This document shows positions 46,004 to 56,150 of a DNA stretch of 64,000 bases, in pieces (within the stretch, counting starts at the first letter, position 1; the number at the start of each line of letters is the position of its first letter). Origin of the DNA: Blumeriella jaapii. Taxonomy: Eukaryota; Ascomycota; Leotiomycetes; Helotiales; Drepanopezizaceae. The notes below the pieces were generated by a model. That model did no database searches, was not told the DNA's origin, and was given only the letters and a program-made list of their open reading frames with translations. A program made the translations under genes and the position numbers. The stretch lies in NCBI GenBank assembly GCA_009599575.1, contig VWND01000001.1:1612001-1676000 (forward strand), in the 5' to 3' direction.

Positions 46004-46646
46004 TTCGATTGCGATAGTATGGTGGTGATGGTGTAAGCCGGGTTATGTTTCAAGGGTTAAGGGAAGGCTGTTGAGATCGAGACAGCAAGCATGCCGTCCA
46101 AGCTCGGACTAGGGCCAGCATCTCAAAATGTGGATATTTAAATACCATGTGATGTACAGTACAGTACTGTACATATCATTGATTTTTACGTTTAGTTGTG
46201 TTTTGTTTTTTCTTTCTCAAAGAACTGTATACTTTCGACTTCGTCTACTTCGTATCAGAAGCAGGATATCACATTTATCGCTTGGGGCGTCTACACTCCC
46301 AGCTACCGTCCTGCCACTCAGGCTTGGGAGCAGATTTATCGCTCGATGACAACAAATTGTGCAGGTATGCCGAGCGTCAAAGGCGCCTTTTGGCTCAACA
46401 TTGACCAAAAAGAGAAATTCTACGCAAGACTCGGATATTCGGACTTCCCATCCCCCACCTTACAGTGCAATTAAACATCTCGTATTCACGATAAGGATAT
46501 CGTCATCTATTCCAACTTATTGTTTTCGTATTCAAAACCATGCTACGTCAGCGGGTTTATTATCTCTACTGGTACTCTTTGGGTTTATAATCTTCTCTAA
46601 TCCCAGTACAAGTACAGCACATTCTTCCTTTGTAGCAGCGACTATC
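46004..46646. promoter_or_regulatory. Divergent intergenic region
   Basis: Upstream of the SCI1-like gene and of the FAD oxidase. A GTACAGTACAGTACTGTACAT cluster lies at about 46153-46174. The frame of the oxidase is open upstream to 46359 and includes a hydrophobic stretch (LLSLLVLFGFIIF), but there is no ATG before 46647. Confidence 0.45.
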
Positions 46647-47966
46647 ATGAGCATGCCGACTCCAAAGTCAGTCCTTATTCTAGGGCACGGTGTCTTTGGG
46701 CTCTCCACAGCACACGCACTCTCTGTACGGCCTTCCTTCGCCAATACAGCCATCACTCTCCTCGACCGCTCGCCTTTCCCTTCTCCAGATGGTTCTTCAA
46801 TCGATTCCTCGCGAATTATCCGCGCCGACTACCAAGATGCCGCATATGCTAGGCTAGCCGCTGTCGCGCAAGACATATGGCGCCAACAAGGTCCAGAGGG
46901 TTTGGGCGGAGAGGGCAGATATACTGAAAGCGGTCTGGTCCTGGCCGCTGACAAGAGCACGAAAGGACAGGAGTACGTGCAGCACAGTCTGAACAATGTC
47001 TCTGCGTTGGCCCGGAACTCTGGAGATGAAGAATCCGTACGGGGATTGAAATCGAGAACGGAGATCGAGGAAGCCTACGGAGGTGGAGGAGGAACTGGGG
47101 ACTGGGGATATATCAATACGAGGAGCGGGTGGGCAGATGCAGAAGCCGGCATGATGTGGTTGAGAAAAAGAGTGGAAGCATTAGGGAGAGTAAAGTTCAG
47201 ACAAGGGGAAGTCACTTCCTTGGTCAAGGATAGCAAGAAGGTCACAGGGGCCAGGCTTTCTTCGGGCGAGGTCGTAAGAGCAGACTTGGTGATTGTGGCA
47301 ACAGGAGCATGGACAGGAAAGCTCGTCGATCTACGAGGGAGAGCTCAAGCTACTGGACAGGTTCTCTGTTACCTCGACATCACAGCAGAACAAGAACGAC
47401 TGAGCAACTGCCCCGTTCTACTCAACCTTAGCACAGGCATGTTCATCATTCCACCAGCGAACCGGGTCCTCAAGGTCGCGCGTCATGGGTATGGAGTTCT
47501 TAATCCAACCAAAATTCAGCATCCCGAGAAGCCATCGGAAACGATCACAGTATCGCTCCCTAAAACCACGCACGATGATCCCGATCTCTGGGTTCCCAGA
47601 GAAGGTGAGATAGCCTGCCGTCAAGCTCTGCGCGAGATGATCCCTTCGCTCGCCGAACGACCTTTCGTCAGGAGCAAGATCTGCTGGTACACAGATACTC
47701 CGAAGGGTGACTTTATCATCACCTACCACCCGGACTACGAGGGGCTTTTCCTAGCAACGGGCGGAAGCGGTCACGGCTACAAGTTCTTGCCAGTTATCGG
47801 AGACCGGATTGTGGACTGCGTGGAAGGCAAATGCCCTGCCGAATTCAAGGAGAAGTGGGCGTGGCCGAAGGACTCCGTTGACATCGTGGTAACTCAGGAT
47901 GGTAGTCGAGGTGGGAGGCCTGGGTTGATACTGGAGGAGGAGTTGAGGAAAGGAAGTAGGCTTTAG
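46647..47966 (+). CDS. FAD-dependent amine oxidase (fructosyl amino acid / saccharopine oxidase-like)
   Basis: Single exon, 439 residues from ATG 46647, chosen because the dinucleotide-binding fold follows at once: SVLILGHGVFGLSTAHAL (GxGxxG), then ITLLDRSPFPSPDGSSIDSSRIIRADYQD, typical of the MSOX/amadoriase group. Further marks: TESGLVLAA, SGWADAEAGMMWLRKRVE, VRADLVIVATGAWTGKLVDL, CWYTDTPKGDFIITYHPDYEGLF and ATGGSGHGYKFLPVIGDRIVD, where the last block contacts FAD. Members oxidise secondary amines such as glycated amino acids or saccharopine, giving hydrogen peroxide. The C-terminus lacks an obvious SKL-type peroxisomal signal (ends KGSRL; SRL is a possible PTS1 variant). Substrate not decided by sequence. 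Confidence 0.88.
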   Translation: MSMPTPKSVLILGHGVFGLSTAHALSVRPSFANTAITLLDRSPFPSPDGSSIDSSRIIRADYQDAAYARLAAVAQDIWRQQGPEGLGGEGRYTESGLVLAADKSTKGQEYVQHSLNNVSALARNSGDEESVRGLKSRTEIEEAYGGGGGTGDWGYINTRSGWADAEAGMMWLRKRVEALGRVKFRQGEVTSLVKDSKKVTGARLSSGEVVRADLVIVATGAWTGKLVDLRGRAQATGQVLCYLDITAEQERLSNCPVLLNLSTGMFIIPPANRVLKVARHGYGVLNPTKIQHPEKPSETITVSLPKTTHDDPDLWVPREGEIACRQALREMIPSLAERPFVRSKICWYTDTPKGDFIITYHPDYEGLFLATGGSGHGYKFLPVIGDRIVDCVEGKCPAEFKEKWAWPKDSVDIVVTQDGSRGGRPGLILEEELRKGSRL

Positions 47967-49000
47967 TGAACTTCTATTCCCCGATACTGGGATATTAATA
48001 TATACAGTACACGGGAGCACACGCAGATCTTGAAATGTGTGCGGTCTTGATAGAGAGAAATTCCGAGTGAGCAAAAATTAAGGGGTCTCAATTCTACTAC
48101 GCGGCGTGAATACTGCCCATCCAAGGCTCGGCGGCACCGGATGTCTGCGTTATCAGCAGCGAGCTAGAAATGATGACTCTGAGATCGGCTGCTTGTTTCT
48201 ATTCTTCGACGAAAGTATGCTCAGAGAGACGGGCCGCTTATTCCGAACACGGCTAAGTACAGAGTACGTATCTAAAGTACTTGTCCACCCTTGAACACTA
48301 AATAAGGTTAAGCTGTCATCTTGAAGGGGCCGAACCCGGAAGCAATCGCTTGGCTCGGTCATAATGTACCTTGTAGTCTACTACACGGCCGAAGATCGAT
48401 ATGTTCTTTGAACTATTCTAGAGTGGATCAGTAATTTTTTATCTCTTGCAATCATTGGGCACCTTACCCGTCCCACTTCTCTATTTTGTTCGGCTATTAC
48501 ACCTTAACCGATCACCCTCCATACAAGCTCCAGTTTTACTCCAGTTTTCAAGCAATTAACGTCATTAAGGGGAAGTGGAGCATCAAAGACGGGCTTGCAA
48601 AGTTCTAAGTACTGTCGGCAACCAATATCCAACAATAGAAGCTTGAGTTAGCCTCCACACTTTCATACTGTTAATCAAAAAGATCGAATGTGTCAGAGCA
48701 GCTTCTGATCGGTGCTTTACCACGAGCGTCGGGGAAAAGGGGTTGACAAGGGCAGCCGGCCGAAAGAAGAGAGCCATTCCCGGAAAATGCTCTAAAGAAG
48801 TGCGCCACTTGTCTCCACGAATGTGGAAAGGTATGTAATAGTAGTATTTGGAGCTTCGTCTTCTGGGGCTCGCCATATCCACATTCGATGGGGCAGCCCA
48901 AGCAACGAAATTCCTTTCGAAGCGTTTTGCTCTTATATACACCTTGGGAGCTCGTGACGTCGCCAGACCTCACTCAAGTCTTTAATTCCCAGTAAGGAAG
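47967..49000. other. 1-kb intergenic region
   Basis: 3' flank of the oxidase and promoter of the SGNH hydrolase. ATACAGTACACGG at about 48002. No gene is seen. Confidence 0.45.
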
Positions 49001-50339
49001 ATGCACGTGTCGAAATTGTATAGCTTCGTCGCGGTATTCGCGTCCACAGGCAGGTTGTCCGACTCCAATTGATCAGTTTCATCTCTGACTCTCACAGCTC
49101 TTTCACTACCAGCTGGAGAAGTTTCCCTTCCTGAGAGGTCTGTAACAGGGTCTGCAGGTGTGCAGCATGCCAGGCAACTGGCACCCGGGGGGCGCGGCCC
49201 GTTGAATATCCTCACCGTAGGAGCCTCGATCGTGCATGGCATTGGCTCATCGGATGGCAACGGATTCCGTCGTGGACTCCAGGACAATCTAGTCGCCGCA
49301 GGATTTGAGGTCCATATGGTGGGCTCTCAAAAGGCCGGAACCATGCCCGACAACGAGTGCGACGCCTGGCCAGGAAAGCGGATCGATGAAGTGACGGCCA
49401 ATGTCATGGCCAGCCTCCCTACTCTACAACCCGTACCCAACGTTATCCTCGTGCATATTGGCACCAACGACATCGCGCAGAACTACGACACTGCTGGCAT
49501 GGGCCAGAGAATCTCGGGCCTTGTTGATTATCTCTGCCAAACACGGCCCGAGGCGGTGGTCATGGTATCAACTCTGCTTCCGCATAGCGATATCGACGAT
49601 GCGGTTCGGGTTTACAACGACAAGATTCGCGCGATGGTGAACGAGCAGAGCGGTCGAGGGAGACGTGTGTACCTGGCAGATATCTACATCCCAGAGCTCA
49701 CTCCCAGCGACATGGCCGACGGTGTTCACCCCAATGACTCGGGGTCCGTGAAATTGGCACGCATATATGCCGGCAGGATTCAGGACGCTTTGGGACAGAA
49801 ATGTGAGTGTCGCCGTGCCCCAGTTGTCCGGTTTGCCGCCATGACTTCCCAGCCTGCCACAACCCATCCATGCACGTTCTCTCCTATGTCTTTCAGCCTC
49901 TCCCATGCTTTCTGCACCGTCTCCTTCCGTCCCTTCACAGATCTCATCTTCAATCTGATGCTCCTCAGAAGTTACAGACACTGACGGAGATCAAGCAACA
50001 GAAGGCACAGTGCTACAAAAGTCAGGTCAAGACGCACCGATCAGCGCAGAGATAAGTACAGCCGGAGCAATAACATCTAGCGCAGAGCCCAGCGCAGAAG
50101 TGAATCCGGAACCACTAGGCGGACTAGGATACTTACCGGTCATCGCTAAGCAGACATCTGAAAACATCACCACTCCTGATCTTGCCAACACCAATCTAGG
50201 TCAAGGTACCCCGATCCCGTTACCGAGTCCCCAGACTGGAGGAGCACGCTCCAATTTCCAACAGGTTCGCTCCCGGACAGGACTCGTCGCCCGGTTCAAT
50301 CTGATGGCTGTGGCGTATGCTACCCTGCTGCTGGTGTGA
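49001..50339 (+). CDS. Secreted, probably GPI-anchored SGNH/GDSL hydrolase
   Basis: Three exons, join(49001..49049,49098..49802,49972..50339), 373 residues. Exon 1 encodes the signal peptide (MHVSKLYSFVAVFASTALSLP after splicing). The 48-nt first intron has an apparent GC donor (ACAG|GCAGGT), the only phase-correct choice seen. SGNH blocks: LTVGASIVHGIGSSDGNGFR (Ser in GAS), GSQKAGTMPDNECDAWPG, VILVHIGTNDIAQNYD (Asn in GTND) and SDMADGVHPNDSG (Asp and His). After a 169-nt intron comes a Ser/Thr/Gly-rich tail and a hydrophobic end (FNLMAVAYATLLLV) fitting a GPI-attachment signal. Probably an esterase or acetyl-esterase at the cell surface. Reading through the second intron gives a different, less plausible tail. 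Confidence 0.82.
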
Positions 50340-51748
50340 AGCAGATTTACCTCGTGTCACGCGCAAGCGTCGATGTTTGCAGCTGCGATTACCGCTGCGT
50401 TTCTGACGCCACAAGACATAATTAGCTACTGCATATCCCGCACACCGCGGTCAACGAGAACAAGGCCCGCACATGACGCGCCAGGGAGTATCGCAATGGC
50501 CAGAGTCTCTCGGAGGTAACCCGTCTCTCTCCGCCCACGGTCAGCATCAATGCTATCTGACCTTCGTGCGTTAAACTTACCTAGCGCCCTCCCTCCCAAA
50601 CCGCAGGTGTAATGTATTAGAGCAATGATCGACTCATTTTCAGAGAAGAGAAGAGACGCAAACGATTGATCGACTCAGCTCCGGAGACCTGCGACCGAAC
50701 TGCATGATTCAACACCTAGGTAATACCTTTTCGCCGACCCAGGCTCTCCACACTCCCCTTTCTTCCCCCTTCCAGATCCCGCTGTCTCCTGTCCATCGGA
50801 TCTCTTAGCGTCGAGGACCCAATCCGCCCTTTGTGGCTCGATTCGATACCGTACATCCACCACGGGCTCTAGGAACAGACAGACCGGCACCACGCTATCC
50901 AGCAGCCTGCAGAAGAGAAATGGGGAAGGGGAGATCCTGTATATAATATTCACTCTCTCAAAATACCTTCTGGGACAGGAATAAAGTCTCGTCTCTTTAG
51001 TATCGCAAGCCAAGTCCCGAGAGGGGGGGGGAGGCTTCTTCAGGCGACGGTTGATAGGAAATAGTAATCTCTCATCTTTTCTATTGAGCCAAAGTCGCTT
51101 AACCCACCTGGTACTGGTAATGCTCTGGCAATTCCGTAGGTCCCGGTCCTCTTGTAAATCGCCGTTGCATGTGCACATACACACAAAAGGAGGCAGAACG
51201 GGCCGCGAAGCAAGTCCATCTTCGAAGCTGGCGCTCGCTTCCTGGGAAGGAAGGAGTGTCGTCAAGTCAGGCTTGCACAAACACGGCAAGATTGCTCTGA
51301 GGTGCATGTATGAATAGGTCGAGCGGCGGGAATATTTATACTCGCTTCGAGTGATGGGAGGATAGCGGTACTCGCATCTTGACCTTCCGGTACATGTATA
51401 TCGAATGCATGGACTGTACAGTACAGTACTGTACAGTTCTGTACATACCTAGACCCTACGTGCCATTCACATGATGCATTGTCCCCTGACATTGGATCGG
51501 TGTTCTTCCAAGCGAGACAACCCCGCAAACCCCAGCCCCCAGATCGGTAAAAATTCAATTCACGTACTGTACAGTACTGTACTGTACTCCCGGCGGTGCA
51601 TGCATGCAACCAGCTGCAGGGCGCAGCACTCAACGGGGTACTCTACCCTGCTCTCTCCTCGAGCTTGCACAGGACGACCAATCGCCAAGTTCGGCCAAAC
51701 GAGCGCCGCGCATCTTCAAACAAGCGGGCGGAGACGGTAGTAGGTGAG

Positions 51749-51755
51749 TGAGTCA
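51749..51755. promoter_or_regulatory. TGAGTCA, candidate CPC1/GCN4 site
   Basis: Exact palindromic bZIP site about 1.3 kb upstream of the bZIP gene start. Autoregulation is known for N. crassa cpc-1; here it is inference. Confidence 0.4.
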
Positions 51756-52687
51756 CTGAGGCCCCTTGGACGGGAGGAAGGAAGGGAGGGAGGATGAGGA
51801 GGGAAACGTGGAGTTGAGTCTGGCTGGGTTCGATTGATCGTTCGTGGAGACGCTTGTTGGCAAGCAGACATAGGCGAAGGTAAGAAGTGATGTTCGTTCG
51901 CTGTGTGGTTTGCAAGCAAAGCAAAGTCAAGCAAAGCAGCTCATGAACGGCCAGCATTTTTTGACAAGCGTGCCCTGTGGATGGCTGGTTGAGAGGTGCG
52001 TTGCCTTTCTCGGCAGATATCTTATCGATGGCGCTGCTCATCAGCTGCATGTTGTTGCATGCTCGCCGCGTACGCAATAGGAAGGGATTTGAGACGATGC
52101 TGTGTACAGTACGAAGAACATGGTACTATTGTATACAGTACTGTACAGTATCTTGGAACAGGACCTGCGCGTACTGTACGACGTACAAAGTGCGTTCGTT
52201 GAGTCGGTCGGTGTTCGTGGATACTGAGAGAGACAGATATTGAAGCCTGCCCTGCCCTGCCTACCTGTATGCATCCTCAGCACGATCTAATCAAGAGAGA
52301 GAAGTGTGGTGATTCGATGCCGTCACCGCGACCCAAGACTCATCTTCCACTCCTCATCGTCCCGTTTGATGCCTTTCATGCGTTCTCCTTTTTGGGGTTG
52401 GCCGGGAGGAGCGTACGGAGAGCGGCTCCCGCTCCCGCAACCGAAACGCCGCGATCTCCATGACGAGAAGCAGTAGAGAGACCGGCGTAGGTTGAACGGC
52501 ACGCGGGTCGTCGAACAACAACACGAGTTTCCGGTCGCGACTTTGCGAAATCGATATCGGGGGGTGCCGGCCAAACGCGCGAACAAGCGCGTATACTTAC
52601 TGTACTTAAAAGTATGTACAGCAGGAAGACATGTAGAAAGTGCAGTCGGCACTTTTGGTCCCACGCTAGCTCTAGCGCGGTTCACTG

Positions 52688-52694
52688 TGACTCA
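52688..52694. promoter_or_regulatory. TGACTCA, candidate CPC1/GCN4 site
   Basis: Exact bZIP site about 380 bp upstream of ATG 53069 and just before the first candidate uORF. Confidence 0.45.
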
Positions 52695-52712
52695 CACTCG
52701 TCACTAGGCCGC

Positions 52713-52890
52713 ATGCGGACTACGGCTGACTTCTCTCCCGAGGCGCACAAAAGGTCCATTTCTCCCACCGGAAACCTCTGACTCCTCCTCTTCCTCTCCC
52801 TCTCCCTCCCCTCCACATACAACCCTTCTCGACTCACACACAACAACAAACAACCCTCAGAACTTCGAACGCTTGCCCAAGATGTTCTAA
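52713..52890 (+). promoter_or_regulatory. Candidate upstream ORFs in the CPC1-type leader
   Basis: Two short frames precede the main gene: ATG at 52713 (22 codons, stop at about 52779-52781) and ATG at 52882 with the minimal frame Met-Phe-stop (52882-52890). GCN4 and its filamentous homologues are translationally controlled by such leaders. Whether both lie in the mature mRNA is unknown. Confidence 0.45.
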
Positions 52891-53068
52891 ACCCAGTCAT
52901 TCTGACTACTTCGCTCCCCTCAGTCACAATTTCGTCTCAACTCTCCCCCCACCATACCCACTCCACCATTTTTCCCTCACCGGAAAAGCTGTCTTCCAAC
53001 GTAGCGTCCAGCTTCGCAGTTGCCGTCAACAACTTCAACACCCTTTCCACCACGGATTCCAACCCAAG

Positions 53069-54269
53069 ATGGCCTCCCTCCAGTTCATCGAGCCTGCCGG
53101 CACAATCTCCCCATCAACTGTACCAGGATCTCTCCCATCCCGAGCCCAGTCCGCAAACCCAACATCAGGACTTTGTTCTGTTCGAGAGGTCTCCCAGCGT
53201 TCGCAGTACCCCTAGTCTTTCCAGCATTCAGGCCGTACACGGTCAAAATCGTCGTCACTCCGCTCATCTTGCCTCTGCCGCATCTTTGCAGAACCAACGA
53301 GTAGCTGCGATCATACAAGCAACTGGACATACTATCACTACTTCGGCCCTCACCAATCGGTTCAATCTCTCTGCGCAAAGTCCTCAACAGCTCTACGCTT
53401 CGCTCGTGCCTCCATCTGCCACAAACTCGCAACAGCGCCAGACTCGCCCTCAAGTCCCCCTGTTCTCGCAATCTACTGGTAGCATCCCGCAAACGCCCAA
53501 CATGGTTATGCAAGGTACAATCACCAACTCATCATCTGCGAACATGCGTGACTCACATAGCCTCTCAGATATCGATCTATTTGACAGATTCACTCCCTCC
53601 TTCGAGGGTGGGGCTTTGGCGCAAAACTCGTACTCCTCGGCCTATTCTTCGCCAGCCGTTCCAACCATGTACGACGCACAAATGAACCTGTCTTCCTCAA
53701 GCTCCACCAACATGGGTACCGTCTCTCCATCAGACTTGCACCGTGATACCTTCACGTCTGCTCCAAACTCGTCTGCTTTCACAAACCTGACTTCGCCCGA
53801 CTCGCAATACAACCAGTCTCCCGAATTTGCAGACTACGATGTTTCTCCTTTCGTCGACAACCAAGACATCAACCAGACTCTTGTTGGTGACCCTTGGTAT
53901 TCTCTCTTTCCTCCAGATGATCAGGCCGAGCAACAGGCTCCAGCGCACCAGTCTCCCCTCCAGCCTGAAGAAGAGTTCGAGGTTGCAGATCAACTCCGTC
54001 GACGTCGCTCTGGCACTACTTCTTCTCCGCCTGCTGCTGGTGTTCGCAAACGAGACAAGCCTCTCCCTCCCATCGTTGTCGAAGATCCGAACGACACAGT
54101 TGCCATGAAGCGCGCGCGCAACACTCTTGCCGCTCGTAAATCTCGCCAGCGCAAGACCCAACGATTTGAGGAACTGGAAGACGAGATTGCAAAACTGAAG
54201 TCAGAGCGCGATCACTGGAAGAGCCTTGCTTTGCGACGAAACGGTCCTTCGGGCGTTCATCAGGCCTGA
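53069..54269 (+). CDS. cpc1: bZIP transcription factor of general amino acid control (CPC1/CpcA/GCN4-like)
   Basis: The C-terminal bZIP is clear: DTVAMKRARNTLAARKSRQRK (basic region with NTxAARKSR) and an ELEDEIAKLKSERDHW leucine-zipper start, the GCN4 subclass. The long activation region has RVAAIIQATGHT, FTNL/DLFDRFTPSF, DVSPFVDNQDIN and DPWYSLFPPD. The reading frame is open to well upstream but contains no ATG before about 53505. The neatest solution is a start at 53069 (MASLQFIEPAG) with a 49-nt intron 53120-53168 (GTACCA...CATCAG) joining ST to DFVLFERSPS, giving 383 residues. Alternatively 53069-53215 is a 48-codon uORF and the main start differs. It should activate amino-acid biosynthesis genes on starvation. 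Family firm, start uncertain. Confidence 0.82.
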
Positions 54270-55183
54270 CACCCTTTTTGGTACACACTTCCGCCCGGCA
54301 GCACTTCGCATGGATTGGGGGGAGGAGCTTACAGGCTCTTTGCCCTCGGAGACAGTTGCAGCACGCTGTGGCGTGAAGAAACAGCAATGACGCAACTGTC
54401 GTGGATATCTTTCTTAATAGTTATTCTGTACTTGTTCTTTCTCGAATGTTTTCGAAGTGAAGGTGTCGACATCTACTTCAAACAGGGTTCTCTTGATTGT
54501 GGATGGATTTTGGATTGAGCTTACGGGAGGTCGATTAGCCCCCACTCGCAGGTTTTTCGCCTGATATTGGTTCGCGCTGGCTTTGGTGTCTCCCCTCTCG
54601 AAGGGATGGTGACCCGGCTTTGAGTTCGATACTTCTCAAATAAATGCAATATCGAAACAACCTCATTTTCTTCGTGGTTTTGCTGCAGTATTCGCAAGTT
54701 TTCCATGACATTTCTCGTTGAAGCGATACTTCCTAAGCAATAAGTGTAAAGGTTTACTTTGCCGTCACTATCCACCGCTAAATTGACTTTCGTTGCTTGC
54801 TGAAGAAGGTCTGATATTTCCTACTTGCTTGGCCAGATTCAATGATTTCCAAATTTTATCTACCCAAGAAACGCAACATTGATCCGGAGTATGTAGAGTG
54901 GACCACACTGATGACATTTTGTTGCGTTGCATTGGTGACATGACTTGGTCGCTTGACAGAGCTTTTGAAAAGTCAGGCTGTTGAGTGCCAGTTGCAGAAT
55001 TGGAGATCTTCATAGAGGGGACTGGTCCCAATGTAGAAGTTGCAAGAGTGGAAAGAGCCTGAACTGTGTGTTTATCTTTGCCTAAGGCCGAAACTTACCA
55101 CAAAACATTCGACTGAAGCGACACTCTCCTCCTTTCGACGCACATGACAAACACATCGTGTCAAGTTGAATTGCTCTACAAAT
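54270..55183. other. Intergenic, two weak minus-strand frames
   Basis: 3' flank of the bZIP gene. On the minus strand, 54768-55013 (ATG at about 55013) and 54521-54775 could form a two-exon gene (with NVMENLRILQQNHEENEVV in the second), but I found no splice pair that joins them in phase and no family resemblance, so none is called. Confidence 0.4.
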
Positions 55184-56150
55184 ATGGATACCCCCACAAA
55201 GATGAAGACTCCTACCCAGATTGAAGCTGCTATCAAGATGGAAACCTCCACAAAGACAAAGACTCCCATCGAGATCGAAACCCCTATCAAGATCGAAACT
55301 CCCAAAACTCCTTCCCAGATGCTTTTCGCTCGAGGAAGCCTCGATCTGTTCAACCACAGCGAGAGCGGCGAGCTCGTCCAAGACGTCGTCCTACGCGCCA
55401 TCGAAAAGTTCCTCCAAACGTACCCTCTCGACCTCCCGCATCACCCGAACCAACAACCCGCGGACCAAATCGACGCCGGGAAGGCCTCCGGCAGCATCAC
55501 GCTCCCGCTGTGGCGCAAGACGGCCGGCTTCTCGCCGCGCGAACCACACTGGCCGGCCTTCCTGGAGTTCGTCATGGAGCTGCGCGTGTGCCTGAACGCC
55601 GCCGAGAAGATGTTCAAGACGTTCTTGCGCGAGGAGCATAAATCCATCATGTGGGACTACGAGGCGCTCAGAAAGCTGCAGGAGAATTCACTGAGTCCAG
55701 ATCTCTTCATCGCGAGCCATGGCTACAGGAGCTGCTTCTCCTCGCTGCGGCTGTCGGCCAACCTCGCGCACGAGCCGGCGGCGCTGACGACGAGGCACGA
55801 GTCGCCTTGGACCGTGGTCACCTTCTTTGGGCAATACCAGGGTGGAGAGGTGAGCTGGTCGGGGGACGGGATCGTTTCCAGGGACGATGTTATGGCTAGG
55901 CCAGGAGATGTCGTTGTGCTGAAGAGCGGGCATAGGTTGGGGAATCGGTGAGTGCTTCTGAGCCTGTCTTTTATCTTCTCTACCTTGGTCATGATCTCGA
56001 AAGGTTGTAGGCCCGGTTTGGGCGCAAGGTGTGGTTCTTTTCTTTTTCTTCGAGGCGCTTTCAGATGGCAATTCTGACTTTGAATTGGTGTACAGTCCTT
56101 TTGTGGGAGCTAGGTATCAGCTGGAGCTCTTCGTACCTCGAGGCATATAG
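55184..56150 (+). CDS. Hypothetical protein, possible 2-oxoglutarate/Fe(II) dioxygenase-like fold
   Basis: Two exons, join(55184..55947,56096..56150), 272 residues; a GTGAGT donor and a TACAG acceptor close the frame, with the second exon giving RPFVGARYQLELFVPRGI. The first 45 residues are a repetitive Thr/Lys/Pro/Glu stretch (units such as KIETP and KMETS). The C-terminal part, HESPWTVVTFFGQYQGGEV, RPGDVVVLKSGHRLGNRPF, then ARYQLELF, has the order of the double-stranded beta-helix oxygenases: H-x-(D/E)-like, GGE turn, PGDVV, distal His, and Arg in the last strand. That likeness is by eye and the first metal triad member (HES) is not the usual HxD, so activity is unproven. Mid-part FAREPHWPAF-like SPREPHWPAFLEFV. 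Confidence 0.6.

Larger units (their letters stand above)
50340..52712. promoter_or_regulatory. Long upstream region of the CPC1-type gene
   Basis: 2.4 kb without a supported gene. Two exact TGASTCA sites, the GCN4/CPC1 recognition sequence, lie at 51749-51755 (TGAGTCA) and 52688-52694 (TGACTCA). GTACAGTAC/TACTGTAC palindromes cluster at about 51415-51447, 51566-51588 and 52106-52190. A 210-residue frame on the minus strand (50675-51307) has no family resemblance and was not called. Confidence 0.5.

Noticed and set aside
46359..46646. N-terminal extension of the FAD oxidase with a membrane helix
   Set aside because: The frame is open but has no ATG before 46647, and the FAD fold starts right after that ATG.
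50675..51307. 210-codon minus-strand frame upstream of the bZIP gene
   Set aside because: No recognisable motif and composition like spacer DNA; kept as non-coding.
54521..55031. Two minus-strand frames as a two-exon gene
   Set aside because: No GT-AG pair joins them in phase and no family is recognised.
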